Shown here: positions 8,485 through 18,086 of the stretch, piece by piece
Numbering within the stretch: the stretch's first letter is position 1
Layout of the letters: every line of letters starts with the position of its first letter
NCBI RefSeq assembly: GCF_026162645.1
Contig: NZ_JAOTBE010000001.1
Location: forward strand, 156,031-220,030
DNA: 64,000 bases
Direction of reading: 5' to 3'
Origin: Paracoccus rhizosphaerae
GTDB lineage: Bacteria; Pseudomonadota; Alphaproteobacteria; Rhodobacterales; Rhodobacteraceae
Translations under genes and position numbers: made by a program
Notes under the pieces: model-generated
What the model was told of the DNA's origin: nothing
The model's input: the letters and a program-made list of their open reading frames with translations, nothing else
The model's database searches: none

Positions 8485-8501
8485 CGGGTCATCGTGACCC
8501 G
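8485..8501. promoter_or_regulatory. 7-bp perfect inverted repeat upstream of ETF-QO
   Basis: CGGGTCA and TGACCCG pair around a 3-base centre (TCG), followed by AATTTC on the plus strand. It lies 137 bases upstream of the ETF-QO start codon. It could be an operator-like dyad or a small hairpin. No matching regulator is recognised. Confidence 0.35.
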
Positions 8502-8637
8502 AATTTCTCGCCGTTTGCAAGACCGCTTGCCGAGGGCGGCAAGTTTAAGCGTGGCGCATTGCCGCGTTGTCATTGCCCCTGTGCGCGCACCGCGCTAAAT
8601 CCTGTCCAGCCAGAACGCCAAGGGAGGATGCCAGCAC

Positions 8638-10293
8638 ATGACAGAGGCGGCGGGGATCGAACGCGAATCCATGGAATACGACGTCGTGATCGTGGGGGCG
8701 GGGCCTGCGGGCCTGTCGGCGGCGATCCGGCTGAAGCAGATCGATCCCGAGCTTTCGGTGGTGGTGCTGGAGAAGGGGTCCGAGGTCGGCGCGCACATCC
8801 TGTCGGGTGCGGTGCTGGACCCCTGCGGCCTGACCCGCCTGATCCCGGACTGGAAGGACAAGGGCGCGCCGCTGAACACGCCCGTGACCGACGACAACTT
8901 CTATGTGCTGGGCGAAAACGGCCAGATGCGCATGCCGAACTGGCCGATGCCGCCGCTGATGTCGAACCACGGCAATTACATCGTCAGCATGGGCAATGTC
9001 TGCCGCTGGATGGCCGAGCAGGCCGAGGAGCTGGGAGTCGAGATCTTCCCCGGCATGGCCGCCAGCCAGGTCGTCTGGGACGGCGACCGGGTCAAGGGCG
9101 TGGTCGCCGGCGAATTCGGGCGGAACCCCGACGGCAGCATCGGCGACGGCTATGAGCCGGGGATGGAGCTGCACGGCAAGTACGTGTTCATCGCCGAGGG
9201 CGTGCGCGGCAGCCTTGCCAAGCAGATCAACGAGCGCCTGAACCTGACCTCCGCGACCGATGCGCAGAAGTTCGGCCTCGGCATGAAAGAGATCTGGGAG
9301 GTCGCCCCCGAGAAGTTCCAGCAGGGCCGCGTCGTGCACACGATGGGCTGGCCTCTGGGCAAGAACGCTGGCGGCGGCAGCTTCATCTATCACCTGGAGA
9401 ACAATCAGGTTCTGGTCGGCTTCGTCGTCCACCTGAACTACGAGAACCCATATCTGTATCCCTATATGGAGTTTCAGCGCTTCAAGCACCACCCGATGGT
9501 CGCCGAGCTGCTGGAGGGCGGCAAGCGCGTCGCCTATGGCGCCCGCGCCATCAGCGAGGGCGGCTGGCAGTCGCTGCCGCAGCTGTCCTTCGATGGGGGC
9601 GTCCTGCTGGGCTGCTCGGCCGGCATGGTCAACGTGCCGCGCATCAAGGGCAACCACAACGCCATGATCTCGGGGATCGAGGCCGCCGATGCCGCCGCCG
9701 CCGCCATCATGGCGGGCCGCGAGGGCGACCGGCTGACCGCCTATGACGACGCCGTGCGCGGCGGCGCGATCGGCCAGGATCTCAAGCGTGTCAGGAACGT
9801 CAAGCCGATCTGGTCGCGCATGGGCCTGACGGCCAGCATGATGCTGGGCGCGGCCGACATGTGGGTGGCGAACCTGACCGGCTGGAACCCGATGGGCACG
9901 TGGAAGCACGGCAAATCCGACGCGGCTGCGACCGGCAAGGCCAAGGATCACAAGAAGATCGACTATCCCCGGCCCGACGGCGTGCTGTCCTTCGACCGGC
10001 TGACCAACGTGGCCTTTTCCTTTACCAATCACGAAGAAAGCCAGCCCTGCCACCTGAAGCTGCGCGACCCCTCGGTGCCGATCCGCGTGAACCTGCCGGA
10101 ATATGCCGAGCCTGCGCAGCGCTATTGTCCCGCCGGCGTCTACGAGGTGGTCGAGGACGAGGGTGGTCCGCGCTTCGTCATCAACTTCCAGAACTGCGTC
10201 CACTGCAAGACCTGCGACATCAAGGATCCCAGCCAGAACATCGTCTGGACCACGCCGCAGGGGGGCGACGGGCCGAATTACCCGAACATGTGA
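8638..10293 (+). CDS. Electron transfer flavoprotein-ubiquinone oxidoreductase
   Basis: Inner-membrane-associated FAD and [4Fe-4S] enzyme that takes electrons from reduced ETF and passes them to ubiquinone. The 551 residues have an FAD-binding GAGPAG at 20-25 in DVVIVGAGPAGLSAAIRL, a middle ubiquinone-binding region, and a C-terminal ferredoxin-like cluster site with CPAGVY and NCVHCKTCDIKDPSQN. The ATG at 8638 follows GGGAGGATGCCAGCAC. The product would serve the two acyl-CoA dehydrogenases also found in this window. A weak hairpin (stems 10303-10311 and 10327-10335) lies after the stop. Confidence 0.95.
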   Translation: MTEAAGIERESMEYDVVIVGAGPAGLSAAIRLKQIDPELSVVVLEKGSEVGAHILSGAVLDPCGLTRLIPDWKDKGAPLNTPVTDDNFYVLGENGQMRMPNWPMPPLMSNHGNYIVSMGNVCRWMAEQAEELGVEIFPGMAASQVVWDGDRVKGVVAGEFGRNPDGSIGDGYEPGMELHGKYVFIAEGVRGSLAKQINERLNLTSATDAQKFGLGMKEIWEVAPEKFQQGRVVHTMGWPLGKNAGGGSFIYHLENNQVLVGFVVHLNYENPYLYPYMEFQRFKHHPMVAELLEGGKRVAYGARAISEGGWQSLPQLSFDGGVLLGCSAGMVNVPRIKGNHNAMISGIEAADAAAAAIMAGREGDRLTAYDDAVRGGAIGQDLKRVRNVKPIWSRMGLTASMMLGAADMWVANLTGWNPMGTWKHGKSDAAATGKAKDHKKIDYPRPDGVLSFDRLTNVAFSFTNHEESQPCHLKLRDPSVPIRVNLPEYAEPAQRYCPAGVYEVVEDEGGPRFVINFQNCVHCKTCDIKDPSQNIVWTTPQGGDGPNYPNM

Positions 10294-10360
10294 TGCGCCG
10301 GCCGGGACCGGGGGCGTTGCGGCGCTCCGGTCCCGCCGTTAGGCTGTCCGGAACGCAAAC

Positions 10361-12190
10361 GTGATTTCGGACAGGCCGCCCTTGACCCAGACCCAGAACC
10401 AGACCTGCCGGACGCTGTCGCGCCTTGCGCTTGTCGCGGCGCTGCTGGCCCCCATGCCGGCGCTGGCGCAGCAGGAGGATCGCCCGGACCCGCGGCCCGC
10501 GCAGGAACAGCCGGCGCCCCAGATGAAGGGTCTTGCCGGACCCTATCTTGCCGCGCGGATGGCCACGGTCGAGAACGATTTCCGCGCTGCGGCCCGCTAT
10601 TATGCGCAGGCCTCGGCCAAGGATCCCGCTGATGTCTATCTGCAGGACAGCGCCCTGGTCGCGCTGTCCTCGGCCGGAGAGGTCGACAAGGCGGCCGAAC
10701 TGGCCGAGAGCATGGTCGAATCCGGCCGCGACACCGAACTGGCGGGGCTTTTGCGCCGCGCCCAGCTGATCCGCGCCAGCGACTGGGACGGCCTCCTGGC
10801 CCTGATCGCCGCCGACAGCGACCCCGCCCGTCCGATCGAGAACGACCTTCTGGACGGCACCATGCAGGCTTGGGCCATGCTGGGCGCCGGTCGCGCGCAG
10901 GACGCGCTGGCGAAGTTCGAGGAAATGGCCGCCGCCGACGGGATCGGCCCGATCGTGAACTATCATCTGGCGCTGGCCCGCGCGCTGGTCGGCGACTATG
11001 AATCCGCGGATCGCCTGCTGGAGCAGTCCGAGGCCGGAAGCCCGCTTCTGGGCGTGATCGCCCGCGTCCAGATCCTGGCGCAGCTCGACCGCCAGGACGA
11101 GGCGCTGGCCCTGCTGGAGAGCCTGCCGGGGATCGAGGCCGAGCCGCAGCTTCTGAAGCTGCGCCAACGCCTGCAAGCCGGGCAGCCGGTGCCCTTCGAC
11201 GTGATCGCCGGCCCTGCCGACGGGATCGCGCACCTGCTGCTGTCCTTCGCTTCGGCACTGTCGGGCAGCCCCGACCCCGAGCCTCTGGCCCTGATCCATG
11301 CCCGGCTGGCTGCCTGGATCTCGCCCGAGAACCCCGAGGCGCGGCTGATGGTCGCCCAGCTTCTGCAGGACCGCCTGCAGTTCGACTTGGCCGAGACAGA
11401 ATTCGAGGCCGTGCGCCGCATGGGCGAGATGCGTCCGCAGGCCGAACTGTCGCGCATCGACGCCCTCTCCGGCGCCGGCCGCCACGATGAGGCGGAGCGG
11501 GCCGCGCTGGCCCTGACCGCCGCCTATCCCGACCTTGCGCAAGCGTGGATCGCGCTTGGCGATGTGACGCGGCAGCAGGAGAAGTTTCGCGAATCGATCC
11601 CCAGCTATGACAAGGCGCTGACGCTGCTGCAGGACGCTCCGGCCGAGCAGCGGTGGTTCCCGCTCTATGCTCGCGGCATCGCGCTGGAGCGGTCGGGCCT
11701 GTTCGACCGCGCCGAGGCGGACCTGCTTGCCGCCCTCGAGATCCGTCCTGACCAGCCGAGCCTGCTGAATTACCTAGGCTATTCCTGGATCGACCGGGGC
11801 GAGAACCTGGAACGCGCACTGGGGATGATCGAACGGGCGGTCGAACTGTCACCGGGCGACGGCTACATCCTTGATTCGCTGGCTTGGGCCTATTACCGCC
11901 TGGGCCGTTACGAAGAGGCCGTCTCGCCGATGGAGCAGTCGATCGCGACCATGGCCTCGGACCCGCTGGTCAACGACCACCTGGGCGACATCTACTGGAT
12001 GGTCGGCCGCGAGCGAGAGGCCCAGATCCAGTGGCGCCGTGCGCTTTCGCTGGAGCCCGGCGAAAGCGGCGAGGTCGATCCCGACCGCATCCGCGACAAG
12101 CTTGAACGCGGCCTTGATGCCGTGCTGGCCGACGAGGCCGCCACCGGGGCCGAGGAACCGCCGCGGGCCGAGGCTGACGCCAGCGAATGA
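10361..12190 (+). CDS. Exported tetratricopeptide repeat protein
   Basis: A 609-residue protein with a signal-peptide-like N-terminus (SRLALVAALLAPMPALAQQ, predicted cleavage after ALA) and a body of helix-turn-helix TPR units. Good C-terminal repeats are FDRAEADLLAALEIRPDQPS, a unit containing WIDRGENLERALGMIERAVE, and LAWAYYRLGRYEEAVSPMEQ. It is probably a periplasmic or envelope scaffold; the partner is unknown. I use GTG 10361, but TTG 10382 is an equally good start and gives a shorter signal peptide. It follows ETF-QO closely and overlaps ispE by 4 bases (ATGA). Confidence 0.82.
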   Translation: MISDRPPLTQTQNQTCRTLSRLALVAALLAPMPALAQQEDRPDPRPAQEQPAPQMKGLAGPYLAARMATVENDFRAAARYYAQASAKDPADVYLQDSALVALSSAGEVDKAAELAESMVESGRDTELAGLLRRAQLIRASDWDGLLALIAADSDPARPIENDLLDGTMQAWAMLGAGRAQDALAKFEEMAAADGIGPIVNYHLALARALVGDYESADRLLEQSEAGSPLLGVIARVQILAQLDRQDEALALLESLPGIEAEPQLLKLRQRLQAGQPVPFDVIAGPADGIAHLLLSFASALSGSPDPEPLALIHARLAAWISPENPEARLMVAQLLQDRLQFDLAETEFEAVRRMGEMRPQAELSRIDALSGAGRHDEAERAALALTAAYPDLAQAWIALGDVTRQQEKFRESIPSYDKALTLLQDAPAEQRWFPLYARGIALERSGLFDRAEADLLAALEIRPDQPSLLNYLGYSWIDRGENLERALGMIERAVELSPGDGYILDSLAWAYYRLGRYEEAVSPMEQSIATMASDPLVNDHLGDIYWMVGREREAQIQWRRALSLEPGESGEVDPDRIRDKLERGLDAVLADEAATGAEEPPRAEADASE

Positions 12191-13026
12191 CGACAACCGC
12201 AACGGCCCTGGTCGAGCCCGCCCCCGCCAAGCTGAACCTGGCGCTGCACGTCACGGGGCGGCGCGACGATGGCTATCACCTGCTTGATTCGCTGGTCTGC
12301 TTCGCGACCGCCGGCGATGTCGTCACTGTGGAACCCGGCCCGCTGTCCCTGCAGGTCGACGGACCCTTCGCCGAAGGCCTTTCGGCCGATGACGACAACC
12401 TGTGCCTGCGCGCCGCCCGGCTGGCCGGACTGGATGCCAGGATCCGTCTGACCAAGAACCTGCCTGTCGCCTCTGGCATCGGCGGCGGCTCGGCCGATGC
12501 GGCGGCGGTCCTGCGCCTGGCCCGGCGCATGGGCCGCGAACTGCCGCAGATGCCGGAAAGGCTGGGCGCTGACGTCCCGGTCTGCGTCGCGTCGATTCCC
12601 GCCCGGATGCAGGGCACCGGAGAGATCCTGACCCCGCTGCCGCCCCTGCCGCCCCTGCACCTGGTGCTGGCGAACCCGCGCATCGCGTTGTCCACGCCGC
12701 AGATCTTCGCGCGACTGGGCCGCCGCGACAACGCGCCGCTGCCTCAGGTTCCTTCCTTCGCCGATGTCCGCGCACTGGTCGCCTGGCTTTCGGCCACGCG
12801 CAACGACCTCGAACCGGCCGCCATCGACGCCGCCCCGGTCATCGCCCAGGTCCTGCAAGCGATGACGGCGAACGGTGCCGCATTCGCCCGGATGTCCGGG
12901 TCCGGCGCGACGTGCCTGGGCATCTTTGACCGCCCACAGACGGCGCAGGCCGCCGCCGCCGCGCTGGCCCGGCACGGCTGGTGGACGGTCGCGACCGAAC
13001 TGGCGCCCGCCCCGCCTGCCGGCTAA
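12187..13026 (+). CDS. ispE: 4-diphosphocytidyl-2-C-methyl-D-erythritol kinase
   Basis: GHMP-family kinase of the non-mevalonate isoprenoid pathway; it phosphorylates the 2-hydroxyl of CDP-methylerythritol. The 279 residues have the N-terminal substrate motif PAKLNLALHVTGRRDDGYH, the ATP-binding glycine-rich loop PVASGIGGGSADAAAVLRL near residue 95, and the C-terminal MSGSGATCLGIF near residue 235. It starts in the stop codon region of the TPR gene (ATGA), so the two are translationally coupled. Isopentenyl units from this pathway feed the polyprenyl diphosphate synthase encoded at 35852-36853. Confidence 0.95.
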   Translation: MTTTATALVEPAPAKLNLALHVTGRRDDGYHLLDSLVCFATAGDVVTVEPGPLSLQVDGPFAEGLSADDDNLCLRAARLAGLDARIRLTKNLPVASGIGGGSADAAAVLRLARRMGRELPQMPERLGADVPVCVASIPARMQGTGEILTPLPPLPPLHLVLANPRIALSTPQIFARLGRRDNAPLPQVPSFADVRALVAWLSATRNDLEPAAIDAAPVIAQVLQAMTANGAAFARMSGSGATCLGIFDRPQTAQAAAAALARHGWWTVATELAPAPPAG

Positions 13027-13054
13027 AGTGCCTGCAACTTCAGCGGAGGATCCC

Positions 13055-13789
13055 ATGCTGCGCCTTGGCGTCAATATCGACCACGTCGCCACCATCCGTA
13101 ACGCCCGCGGCACCCCTTGGCCGGACCCGCTGCGTGCCGCCCGCATCGCCGAGGCTGCCGGCGCCGACGGCATCACCGCCCACCTGCGGGAAGACCGCCG
13201 CCATATCAGCGATGCCGATATCGATGCATTGATGGCGAACCTGACGCTGCCCCTGAACCTGGAAATGGCCGCCACGGCGGAAATGCAGGCCATCGCCCTG
13301 CGCCATCGCCCCCACGCCGTCTGCCTCGTTCCCGAAAAGCGCGAGGAACGCACGACCGAGGGCGGCCTGGACGTGGCCGGCAACGACAACATGCTGGCCG
13401 ATTTCATCGCCCCGCTGCGCGATGCCGGCTGCCGCGTATCGCTGTTCATCGGTCACGAGGAGGAGCAGATCCGTGCCGCCGCCCGCATCGGTGCCGCGGT
13501 GGTGGAACTGCATACCGGGGCCTACTGCGACCTGGACACCGAGGGGCGGCATGCGGATCGCGACGCCGAACTGGCCGCGCTTCGCGACGCGGCGGCAATC
13601 GCCCATGACCTGGGGCTTGAGGTTCATGCCGGCCACGGCCTGACCTTCGACACCGTCGGCCCTGTCGCCGCCATCCCGCAGCTGGCCGAGCTGAACATCG
13701 GCCATTTCCTGATCGCGGAATCAGTCTTCACCGGCCTGGGCGAGGCCATCGCCCAAATGCGCCGCTGCATGGATTCCGCACGGACGTGA
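13055..13789 (+). CDS. pdxJ: Pyridoxine 5'-phosphate synthase
   Basis: Condenses 1-deoxyxylulose 5-phosphate with 3-amino-2-oxopropyl phosphate to form pyridoxine 5'-phosphate, as a TIM-barrel enzyme. The 244 residues carry [17 protein letters not shown] at the N-terminus, [49 protein letters not shown] and [12 protein letters not shown], all diagnostic. The ATG at 13055 follows GCGGAGGATCCC. It lies 28 bases after ispE and 37 bases before acpS in the same direction, which is the common alphaproteobacterial order. Confidence 0.97.
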   Translation: MLRLGVNIDHVATIRNARGTPWPDPLRAARIAEAAGADGITAHLREDRRHISDADIDALMANLTLPLNLEMAATAEMQAIALRHRPHAVCLVPEKREERTTEGGLDVAGNDNMLADFIAPLRDAGCRVSLFIGHEEEQIRAAARIGAAVVELHTGAYCDLDTEGRHADRDAELAALRDAAAIAHDLGLEVHAGHGLTFDTVGPVAAIPQLAELNIGHFLIAESVFTGLGEAIAQMRRCMDSART

Positions 13790-13826
13790 CTTCTTCTTTG
13801 TCCAAATACCCATCGGACCCATCGGC

Positions 13827-14237
13827 ATGATCCTCGGCATCGGCACGGATCTGGCCAATATCGACCGAATTCGAGCAACGCTCGACCGTTTCGGTGACCG
13901 CTTCCGCCACCGTGTCTTCACCGACACCGAATTGGCCAAGGCCGCGCGCCGCGCGGACGAGGCCGGGACGCTGGCCAAGCGATGGGCCGCCAAGGAGGCA
14001 TGCTCCAAGGCACTCGGCACCGGGCTGGCCATGGGGATCAGCTGGCGCGACATGGCGGTGGCGAACCTGGGGTCCGGCCAGCCGGTGATGGCGCTGACGG
14101 GCTGGGCGGCCGAACGTCTGGCCGCGATGACGCCGCCCGGCCATCACGCGGTCGTGCATGTCACGTTGACCGACGACCACCCCTGGGCGCAGGCTTTCGT
14201 GGTGATCGAGGCGCGCCCGGGGCCGGCGCAACCTTGA
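13827..14237 (+). CDS. acpS: Holo-[acyl-carrier-protein] synthase
   Basis: Transfers 4'-phosphopantetheine from CoA to the serine of acyl carrier protein. The 136 residues begin [15 protein letters not shown] with the metal-binding Asp8, and [15 protein letters not shown] supplies Glu57. Family length is typically 120-140. It sits between pdxJ and lepB in the conserved alphaproteobacterial order. Confidence 0.96.
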   Translation: MILGIGTDLANIDRIRATLDRFGDRFRHRVFTDTELAKAARRADEAGTLAKRWAAKEACSKALGTGLAMGISWRDMAVANLGSGQPVMALTGWAAERLAAMTPPGHHAVVHVTLTDDHPWAQAFVVIEARPGPAQP

Positions 14238-14310
14238 CTTTGTCCCCCGCCGGGGACCATGAACGCGCGATGCGGCAGGGGCCGCGCCTGACCGAAGGAA
14301 CAGACCAACC

Positions 14311-15102
14311 ATGGCCGACAGCACGATCCCGAAAAAGGACGGCATCTGGGAGACGATCAAGACGATCTTCTGGGCGCTGCTGATCGCGGGCATCTTCCGC
14401 ACGCTGTTCTTCCAGCCCTTCTGGATCCCGTCGGGCAGCATGAAGGACACGCTGCTGATCGGGGACTTCCTGTTCGTGAACAAGATGGCCTATGGCTATT
14501 CCGCCCATTCCTGCCCGTTCTCGGTCTGCCCGATTTCGGGCCGCCTTTTCGGCAGCGAACCCGAGCGTGGCGACGTAGTGGTCTTCCGCCACCCGACGCG
14601 CAACGTCGACTTCATCAAGCGTGTCATCGGGCTGCCCGGCGACACGATCCAGATGCGCGGCGGCCGGTTGTGGCTGAACGGAGAGGCCGTGCCGATCACC
14701 CCGGTTGCGGACTTCGTCGAGACCAAGGAACAGCAGGGCCCGCAGGGCCTGATCCCCCGCTGCGTCAACGACCCGGTCCCCGAGGGCGGCGACTGCATCA
14801 AGGAACGCGCGACGGAAACGCTGCCCGGCGGGCGCAGCCACGACGTCCTGAACATCGTCGATGGCTGGGTTGCCGACGACACGCCGACCTTCACCGTGCC
14901 CGAGGGGCATTACTTCTTCATGGGCGACAATCGCGACAATTCCGAGGATTCGCGCTTCCCGACCGAGATCGGCGGCTTGGGATTCGTGCCGGCCGAATAC
15001 CTGATCGGCCGTGCCGACCGGATCATGTTCTCGTCTGCGGGACGCTCGCTTCTCTATTTCTGGACCTGGCGTCCGGACCGCTTCTTCAAGGCGGTGGAGT
15101 GA
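14311..15102 (+). CDS. lepB: Signal peptidase I
   Basis: Membrane-bound Ser/Lys protease that removes signal peptides from exported preproteins. The 263 residues have an N-terminal span (about 15-33), then [16 protein letters not shown] with the nucleophile Ser43. [20 protein letters not shown] supplies the general base Lys103, and [18 protein letters not shown] is box E. A cysteine pair (CPFSVC, near residue 68) and another in the inserted loop are extra to the E. coli enzyme. The stop overlaps the rnc start by 3 bases. Confidence 0.96.
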   Translation: MADSTIPKKDGIWETIKTIFWALLIAGIFRTLFFQPFWIPSGSMKDTLLIGDFLFVNKMAYGYSAHSCPFSVCPISGRLFGSEPERGDVVVFRHPTRNVDFIKRVIGLPGDTIQMRGGRLWLNGEAVPITPVADFVETKEQQGPQGLIPRCVNDPVPEGGDCIKERATETLPGGRSHDVLNIVDGWVADDTPTFTVPEGHYFFMGDNRDNSEDSRFPTEIGGLGFVPAEYLIGRADRIMFSSAGRSLLYFWTWRPDRFFKAVE

Positions 15103-15788
15103 CGCCGGGCGCCGACATTCGCGCCTTCATGCGCCGGCTGGGGCACGACTTCGCGCGCCCCGAACTGCTGGTGCGCGCGCTGACTCACGGCTCCATCGCC
15201 AGCGCGACCCGGCCCGACAACCAGCGGTTGGAGTTCCTGGGCGACCGCGTCCTGGGCCTTGTGATGGCCGAGGCGCTGTTTCACGCCGACACCGCCGCGA
15301 GCGAGGGCCAGTTGGCGCCACGCTACAACGCGCTGGTGCGCGGCGAAACCTGCGCCGCCATCGCCCGCGACCTGGCCTTGGGAGAGGTGCTGAAGCTGGG
15401 CCGCTCCGAGATGCTGTCGGGCGGTCGCCGGAAAGAGGCGGTGCTGGCCGACGCGATGGAGGCGGTTCTGGCCGCCGTCTATCTGGATGCCGGCTTCGAC
15501 GCCGCGCGCAAGGTGGTGCTGCGCCACTGGTCCGCACGGCTTTCGACCGTGGAGCAGGACAGCCGCGATCCCAAGACCGCGTTGCAGGAATGGGCGCAGG
15601 CCAACGGCATGCCGCCCCCGCGTTACGAACAGACCGACCGCAGCGGCCCCGACCACGCGCCGGTCTTCCTGATCACCGTGCGGCTGGAAGACGGCCGCCA
15701 CGCCCAGGCCAAGGGCGGCGGCACCAAGCGGGGCGTCGAACAGGCGGCCGCGCAGGCGATGCTGGACCTGCTGGAGACCAAGACATGA
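15099..15788 (+). CDS. rnc: Ribonuclease III
   Basis: Double-stranded RNA endonuclease for rRNA processing and antisense-mediated decay. The 229 residues show the signature [14 protein letters not shown] at about 41-54, a second catalytic patch [15 protein letters not shown] near residue 115, and a C-terminal double-stranded RNA-binding domain ending [18 protein letters not shown]. The start is a GTG at 15099 overlapping the lepB stop; no in-frame ATG lies nearer than residue 11, which supports the GTG. It overlaps era by 4 bases. Confidence 0.95.
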   Translation: MTPGADIRAFMRRLGHDFARPELLVRALTHGSIASATRPDNQRLEFLGDRVLGLVMAEALFHADTAASEGQLAPRYNALVRGETCAAIARDLALGEVLKLGRSEMLSGGRRKEAVLADAMEAVLAAVYLDAGFDAARKVVLRHWSARLSTVEQDSRDPKTALQEWAQANGMPPPRYEQTDRSGPDHAPVFLITVRLEDGRHAQAKGGGTKRGVEQAAAQAMLDLLETKT

Positions 15789-16717
15789 CCCCCGAATCGC
15801 AAGACGACAATCCCACCCGCGCGGGCTTCGCGGCCCTGATCGGCGAGCCGAATGCCGGCAAGTCGACGCTGCTCAATCAGATGGTCGGCGCCAAGGTCAG
15901 CATCGTGACCCACAAGGTGCAGACGACACGCGCCCGCATCCGCGGCATCGCCATGCACGGGCCGGCGCAGATCGTCTTCGTCGACACGCCGGGCATCTTC
16001 CGCCCGCGCCGTCGTCTGGACCGCAGCATGGTCGCGGCCGCCTGGGGCGGGGCATCCGACGCCGATGTCATCCTGCTGCTGATCGAGGCGCATCGCGGCC
16101 TGACCGACGGAGCGCAGGCGATCATCGACCAGCTGAAGGATCTGGGGCAGGGCACCCCCGTCGCGCTGGTCATCAACAAGATCGACCGCGTCAAGGCCGA
16201 GACGCTGCTGGCGCTGTCCAAGCAGCTGAACGAGGCCTATCCGTTCACCGAGACCTTCATGATCTCGGCCGAGAAGGGCTATGGCTGCCCGCAGCTTCGC
16301 GACTGGCTGGCGCGCGCCGTGCCCGCCGGGCCCTGGCTCTATCCCGAGGATCAGATCGCCGACCTGCCGATGCGCATGATCGCGGCCGAGATCACACGCG
16401 AGAAACTGACCCTGCGCCTGCACGAGGAGATCCCCTACCAGCTGACGGTGGAAACCGAGGCCTGGGAAGAGAAGAAGGACGGCAGCGCCCGCGTGGACCA
16501 GGTCGTCTATGTCGCCCGGCAAGGCCACAAGGGCATCGTGCTGGGCAAGGGCGGGGAGACGGTCAAGGCCGTGGGCCAAGCCGCGCGGGCGGAACTGGAG
16601 GAATTCATGGGCCGCCGCGTCCATCTGTTCCTGCAGGTCCGCGTCCGCGAGAACTGGCTGAACGAGGCCGAGCGTTATGACGAGATGGGACTGAACTTCA
16701 AGGACGGCGATGGCTGA
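15785..16717 (+). CDS. era: GTPase Era
   Basis: GTPase that binds the 3' end of 16S rRNA and helps 30S maturation. The 310 residues have the G1 loop GEPNAGKST at 20-28, an effector region [15 protein letters not shown]3 DTPG, G4 NKID, and a C-terminal KH RNA-binding domain with [17 protein letters not shown]. It overlaps rnc by 4 bases and the next gene by 8 bases, in the usual lepB-rnc-era operon order. Confidence 0.97.
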   Translation: MTPESQDDNPTRAGFAALIGEPNAGKSTLLNQMVGAKVSIVTHKVQTTRARIRGIAMHGPAQIVFVDTPGIFRPRRRLDRSMVAAAWGGASDADVILLLIEAHRGLTDGAQAIIDQLKDLGQGTPVALVINKIDRVKAETLLALSKQLNEAYPFTETFMISAEKGYGCPQLRDWLARAVPAGPWLYPEDQIADLPMRMIAAEITREKLTLRLHEEIPYQLTVETEAWEEKKDGSARVDQVVYVARQGHKGIVLGKGGETVKAVGQAARAELEEFMGRRVHLFLQVRVRENWLNEAERYDEMGLNFKDGDG

Positions 16718-17045
16718 GGCGCGGCTGGCGGCGGGCCTTTGGGTCGCGGCCTATCTGGCGCGGTTGGCGCAGGCGAACATCCCGGCCTATGTGCTGTCGC
16801 GCGGGGATGACACGGCGGGCGCGGTCGCGGTGAAATGCGCGCATCTGGACGGTACGGCGGCGCTGTGGATGCGCGAATGGGACTTCGACACCGAGACCCG
16901 CCCTTGGGTCGCCGTCGAGACGGGGCCGGAGCGTGACATTGACGCCGCCATCGCCCGACAGCGCGCCCGCGACCCCGACCTGTGGGTGCTGGAGATCGAG
17001 AGCCGCGACGGCACCACGCTGCTGGACCAGCCGGGGCTTATCTGA
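16710..17045 (+). CDS. DUF1491 family protein
   Basis: A 111-residue small protein of unknown function found between era and recO in many alphaproteobacteria. Visible features are an N-terminal helix (LWVAAYLARLAQANIPAYVL), a central strand region with AVKCAHLDGTAALWMREWD, and a C-terminal DLWVLEIESRDGTTLLDQPG. No catalytic motif is obvious. It overlaps era by 8 bases and so is part of that operon. Its conserved position suggests a link to ribosome assembly or repair, but that is only inference. Confidence 0.82.
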   Translation: MAEARLAAGLWVAAYLARLAQANIPAYVLSRGDDTAGAVAVKCAHLDGTAALWMREWDFDTETRPWVAVETGPERDIDAAIARQRARDPDLWVLEIESRDGTTLLDQPGLI

Positions 17046-17084
17046 CCTCTGGCGCGGGTCAAACTTGCAGCCTATGCATCAGGG

Positions 17085-18023
17085 ATGAGCAGCATCCCCG
17101 CCCCCCAGATCGATTCGCCCCGCGGACTGGCCTATGCCATCGCCGCCTATCTGATGTGGGGGGTGCTGCCGATCTTCATGAAAGCGCTGGCGCACCTGCC
17201 CCCGACCGAGATCATCGCCCACCGCATCATCTGGTCGCTGCCCATCGCGGCGGCGGTCCTGGTCTGGCAGGGCCGGTCCGATGACGTTCTGGCCGCGCTG
17301 CGCCAGCCGCGGCTGCTGGCGATGGCGACGCTGACCGCGATGCTGATCTCGGCCAACTGGCTGATCTATGTCTGGGCGATCGCCAATGATCATGCGCTGG
17401 ACGCGGCGTTGGGATATTACATCAACCCCCTGTTCAGCGTCTTCCTGGGCGCGACCTTGCTGGGCGAGCGTCTGAGCCGCGGCCAGTTCGCGGCCATCGC
17501 CCTGGCCGCCGCCGCCGTGATCATCCTGACGGTGCAGGCCGGTCGGCTGCCGATGGTGGCGCTTGGGCTGACGCTCAGTTGGGGGTTCTATGCCTATTGC
17601 AAGAAGAGCCTGCCGCTTGGCCCCAACCAGGGCTTCACGCTGGAGGTGCTGCTGCTGACGCCCTTTGCTGTCGCCTTCCTGGTCTGGCAGGCGGCGCAGG
17701 GGCAGTCGCATTTCCTATCGGGCGGCTGGGGGCAGGCGCTGCTGCTCTTGGGCGCGGGGCCGGTCACGGCGATCCCGCTTCTGTTCTATGCCAACGGCGC
17801 CAAGCTGATCCGGCTGTCCACCATCGGTATCCTGCAATACATCGCGCCGACGATGATCTTCCTCTGCGCGGTGCTGCTGTTCAACGAACCCTTCGGCACC
17901 GCCCGGATGATCGCCTTCCCGATGATCTGGGCCGCGCTGGTGATCTACTCCGTGACGCTGCTGCGGCAGGCGGGCCAACGCCGCCGCGACCGGCGGCAAC
18001 TGGCGGCGCAGCGGATGCAGTGA
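17085..18023 (+). CDS. rarD: RarD-like EamA/DMT superfamily permease
   Basis: A 312-residue inner-membrane protein with about ten predicted spans in two EamA halves. The start PRGLAYAIAAYLMWGVLPIF and the motifs ISANWLIYVWAIAND and ALGYYINPLFSVFLG are typical of RarD. The last part LSTIGILQYIAPTMIFLCAV also matches. The transported compound is not established for the family. It is inserted between DUF1491 and recO, a position where these two are often adjacent. Its ATG at 17085 follows a weak ribosome-binding site. Confidence 0.88.
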   Translation: MSSIPAPQIDSPRGLAYAIAAYLMWGVLPIFMKALAHLPPTEIIAHRIIWSLPIAAAVLVWQGRSDDVLAALRQPRLLAMATLTAMLISANWLIYVWAIANDHALDAALGYYINPLFSVFLGATLLGERLSRGQFAAIALAAAAVIILTVQAGRLPMVALGLTLSWGFYAYCKKSLPLGPNQGFTLEVLLLTPFAVAFLVWQAAQGQSHFLSGGWGQALLLLGAGPVTAIPLLFYANGAKLIRLSTIGILQYIAPTMIFLCAVLLFNEPFGTARMIAFPMIWAALVIYSVTLLRQAGQRRRDRRQLAAQRMQ

Positions 18024-18086
18024 TCCGCCCTCTGGTCCTTGGGGCCACACTGGCGCAAGCTGCCGGCAGGGCAGGCGGAGGCAGGG

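Noticed and set aside
8545..10203. 552-residue minus-strand open frame over ETF-QO
   Set aside because: Shadow of the ETF-QO gene; low-complexity composition and no recognisable domain.
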